NCBI GenBank assembly: GCA_002811675.1
Contig: PDIM01000001.1
Span: 21,102 to 85,101 of the forward strand
Direction: 5' to 3'
Length of the DNA: 64,000 bases
Origin: Ichthyosporea sp. XGB-2017a
Lineage: Eukaryota > Opisthokonta > Ichthyosporea
Under the pieces are notes generated by a model that made no database searches, was not told the origin of the DNA, and was given only the letters and a program-made list of their open reading frames with translations. Positions within the stretch are counted from its first letter, which is position 1, and each line of letters starts with the position of its first letter. A program made the translations under genes and the position numbers. Below, piece after piece: positions 61,208-64,000 of the stretch.

Positions 61208-62034
61208 TTTAGTCAGAAACTATTTTCCGTCAACAGCAGCACCCGATTCTCCTCCAGATGATCAGAGCCACAGTCGTTCTCCCGCCATATGCTCTACTCT
61301 CTCTTCCCCACAAGTAAATCCTGGAGGCGGCCTCCTTCCACTCACCAAAGCAAATCCCCAGCGAGCTACACCGTAACAATTCTCGTTCATGTTATTTATA
61401 CCATCTTATTATTATCATTTTATAATCGGACATGTGGATCCAGGCCGCCTGGATCCACTTCTCCATCCATAACCCTCTTCTTATCTATGGATTTCCCCTT
61501 GTGCATCCCCTAGCCCTACCCAAGGCCTCCCTGTGATTTATTTTAGTGCAAAGTGCAGTTTGTTTATTTTTCCTTTTTCCTATAATTCTTCCTGCAGTTC
61601 TTGTGCCATAACCTCGGAATTTTGTAATATTTCCTTTTTCATTTTTTTCATTTTCTTATTCTCTGATTTTGAGGCTCTTTTGGTCACTTTTTGCTGATTC
61701 AAAGTTCAAACGGATGAATTGAGATATAGGAAGGAAATCAAAGTTGAGGATCCCTTCTCTCACGGTGCAAAAACTTTCGATCACGATTGCAAAAAGGTTG
61801 GGCTTCACTATTTTACATGCTGTAGCTTATTTGCTTTATAATTTTTATTCTGTTGTACAGGATTTGACAAGGAACACGCTGTGCGTGAATACAGTAACTG
61901 CTTTTATTTAGCCCTATTTGTTTCCACCGAGTTCTTAATCAAGAAATATATACATAAAACAAACGGTCACTTCACTTACATTCCCGGTTTCAAAACAAAC
62001 CCTGCAAACCAAACGCACTTGAAGTTATTTTCAA
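61208..62034. promoter_or_regulatory. Divergent intergenic region with a palindrome
   Basis: Lies between the 544-residue unknown protein and the proline/glutamine-rich protein. AT-rich, holding the 25-bp near-palindrome at 61434-61458. Short frames on the plus strand are not supported. Confidence 0.45.
61434..61458. repeat. 12-bp inverted repeat with 1-bp centre
   Basis: GTGGATCCAGGC is followed by one C and then its exact reverse complement. It lies in a divergent promoter region and could be a dimeric protein-binding site or form a small hairpin. Confidence 0.85.
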
Positions 62035-62542
62035 ATGAGCAATCCATCAAATCAGGTAAGGCGTGTGCAACTATTTGAGGTAGAGATTACAAAGTTTAAC
62101 TAAACATCAATTTTTACAGTATCCTCAAAGTCCCAATCTACATCCTCTCTACCCAGCCAGTGGCATGCAGCCTAATTTTTCTGGATACGGACAGCAGGAC
62201 ATGCACAATTCTGTGCGAGCAGCTCCAAAACTCGACACATGTGTAATAGATATGGATAGATTAATGTCCGGCATAGCCCAAGAAGAAGTATATGACTACA
62301 AGACATATTTTACAGAACCCTCACAAAATCAAGCCCCAGCACCTCCTTTGCCAAGTAGCATGCCTATGCCCACAGAACCTGCTTATCACTCATCAAAAAA
62401 GAGCACTCCCTATCCAAGTGCAACCCAGAACCAAGTGTACTGGGAGCAACCTACAGTGTCAGTCGCAACTGACAATTCTAAACCAGACAATCCTGACCAG
62501 CCATACTATACACAATCTCGAGAATATGGAGGAAATGAATAA
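62035..62542 (+). CDS. Small proline/glutamine-rich protein, unknown function
   Basis: Two exons by my join: 62035..62055 (7 codons, MSNPSNQ) and 62120..62542; the intron is 64 bases, with donor GTAAGG and acceptor TTTTTACAG. 147 residues, rich in Pro, Gln, Ser, Tyr and Asn, with one less biased segment APKLDTCVIDMDRLMSGIAQEEVYDYKTYF. It was not recognised and is probably disordered. The start could instead be the Met at 62165 inside exon 2. A gene is supported mainly by the intron and by AATAAA at the stop. Confidence 0.5.
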
Positions 62543-62614
62543 ACACTCTCCATTAATAAATATGAATATCATAAGTTAGCAGTCTGCCATGTAAAAAGCT
62601 TTGATTGTCATTAA

Positions 62615-63667
62615 CTACTTTGTTAACTTAAGAGCACTCATCATTATATCTTCCAAATCGGCCAATCTCATCCTAATACGCATAGTAAAAAAGCAGAACA
62701 ACAAAATATTTAGAAGCTGACTGTAGACTATGGTACTTTGCAAGGTAAAACTCACCTTTCAGAAAGCTGAGACATTGTTTCCAATTCACACATACTATCG
62801 CCAATATGCCTCATTTCCTCCAGACTTTTTCCACTTTCAATTTCAAACAATTGATGACACCGGACAGCAATGGCCTTCCACTTCAAAGCCTTCAATCTAC
62901 GGATATATTCAGAAACGTCTTCATTTTCTCCTTCAACTACAACAATCCCAGGGTATCCAGGCTTGGAATAACCTTTTTCGAAAAAATAAAGATTAGTTAC
63001 GATTTTTATGTTTCAGGTAAGGAAAGTTTTGCCTACCAGCCTTACCTCTTAGAGAGAGTTCATTGCTCCATGCAATAATATTCTTTCTCTTTGTTGTTGA
63101 TTTTATGTGATGCATCCAGAATAAACACACAGCCAATTCCGTCTTTCGATTCCGCACAGTTTCTGCCTTTTTTTCAGCCTTTGTAGAGGTGGCTTTTGTC
63201 TGCAAGCCTTTAACTAGTTCAGGAAAAGCCTCTTGAACAAACTCAAGGACGGTTAAGCCTACTTCATTTCCTTGATGGCTTTCACAGTGCTCTTTGATTT
63301 TGGATGCCATATCACTGCATACTTTTCTTTCCAGTGAGCTAGACGAAACACCCATAGATGCACTCTCAAGTAAAGGATATCCAGATGGAATCTCAAAAGT
63401 AACTTTGATTTCATATTTATCTTTCTCGTCACATTCTTCAGAATCAAGAAATCTTATGCACAATGAAAATGCAAATACAGAGGCACCACTACTCACACGA
63501 CCAATATTGATAGCATCTTCGCTTTGCTCCAAATCCACCTTGAGTGTCTCAAATGTCGCTTCCCCAGTTTCAAATGCAAATTCGTCAGGGTACATGCTCC
63601 GAATAACCTCTACCTCGTCCACCTGGCGCTGAGCACACTCTTTCAATTGCCTATAATCACCAGCCAT
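62615..63667 (-). CDS. RWDD2-like protein (RWD plus C-terminal DUF1115 domain)
   Basis: Three exons by my joins: 63667..63046, 62972..62756 and 62672..62615 (introns 73 and 83 bases), 298 residues, all phases agree. An RWD domain fills about 10-160: QVDEVEVIRSMYPDEF, then YEIKVTFEIPSGYP, and EVGLTVLEFVQEAFPEL. The C-terminal half has LFWMHHIKSTTKRKNIIAWSNELSLRG across intron 1, then YSKPGYPGIVVVEGEN, as in RWDD2 proteins. Function of the family is unknown; RWD folds bind proteins. Start ATG at 63665-63667. It is convergent with the proline-rich gene (72 bases between stops). Confidence 0.87.
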
Positions 63668-64000
63668 TTTTATCCTATGCGGTCATATCATATCACTATC
63701 AGGACTCATCCAACTCCTTTAATACACACACACGTGGCCTCTTTCCCTTCAGCTAGAGGGGGGGCAGCAAATCCAACATCAACTCAACTAAGAAGCTCTA
63801 ACAGGGAATCAACCCCAAAGGTGGGTTAATCAAAATGCAAACCGTGTCGCACACAGGCGAGGCTTGAATAGTAATAACACGTCCCATGGAGCTTGCAAAA
63901 GAGCAGCGCAAGCGAAGCCCATGGCCCATAGTGAACTGTATAGGAGTGTACTTGCACGGGACTAACCGCTTGCTATATTTGTTTTTTCGCAAGTGGGGAA
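63668..64000. other. 5' flank of the RWDD2-like gene
   Basis: No supported coding frame. The window ends here. Confidence 0.4.

Noticed and set aside
1-64000. CRISPR arrays, bacterial operons or phage genes
   Set aside because: None seen; all supported genes are eukaryotic with introns or polyadenylation signals.

Overview
This window is nuclear DNA from a eukaryote with compact genes. The supporting signs are GT-AG introns of about 64 to 141 bases, frequent AATAAA signals just past stop codons, genes closely packed on both strands with no operon pattern, and purely eukaryotic protein families. The gene set (a CENP-F-like mitotic coiled-coil protein, HOOK, TBC1D7, FBXO21, OXNAD1, SID1-like, RWDD2-like, CFAP161, plus a hybrid histidine kinase, a GWT1/PIG-W acyltransferase and a betaine-lipid synthase) fits a flagellate-capable unicellular opisthokont, such as a unicellular holozoan or a zoosporic fungus. 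This placement is inferred from family content; no marker gene here settles it.

Layout. 0-1.4 kb: a decayed retrotransposon integrase. 1.4-9 kb: a GT61 glycosyltransferase, ALG3, OMA1, a zinc-ribbon protein, OXNAD1 and a small secretory-pathway membrane protein. 9-17.2 kb: an FLVCR/SLC49-type carrier, a hybrid histidine kinase and a second small membrane protein. 17.2-19.8 kb: a gene-poor stretch with a second decayed integrase and long T tracts. 19.8-27.3 kb: the CENP-F-like giant coiled coil and a secreted lamin-tail/acid-phosphatase-like protein. 27.3-29.6 kb: nothing recognised. 29.6-32.5 kb: a three-part TLC-BtaA-BtaB betaine-lipid synthase. 32.9-41.8 kb: a cytochrome-b5-like membrane protein, CFAP161, a five-exon lipidated metallopeptidase with MIR-like repeats, GWT1 and TBC1D7. 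41.8-49.6 kb: a nucleoside hydrolase, a PWWP protein, a perfect 193-bp inverted repeat enclosing a glutaredoxin-like gene, catalase and a SID1-like membrane protein. 50-64 kb: FBXO21, a stand-alone CaMKII-association-domain protein, HOOK, a WS/DGAT acyltransferase, two proteins of unknown function and an RWDD2-like protein.

The genes are individual housekeeping and accessory loci, not one pathway. Loose themes are ER glycan and GPI assembly (ALG3, GWT1, GT61), lipid chemistry (betaine-lipid synthase, WS/DGAT, cytochrome-b5-like, SID1-like), redox (catalase, glutaredoxin-like, OXNAD1) and cytoskeleton or cilium (HOOK, CFAP161, CENP-F-like).

The most unusual items are the TLC-BtaA-BtaB fusion, the perfect inverted repeat that places the same CCAAT-bearing sequence in front of both catalase and the PWWP gene, the acid-phosphatase-like protein with substituted catalytic positions between two lamin-tail domains, and the apparent CENP-F homologue with APC/C-type degrons. 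Exon joins were worked out by hand from splice consensus and reading phase and have not been tested against transcripts.
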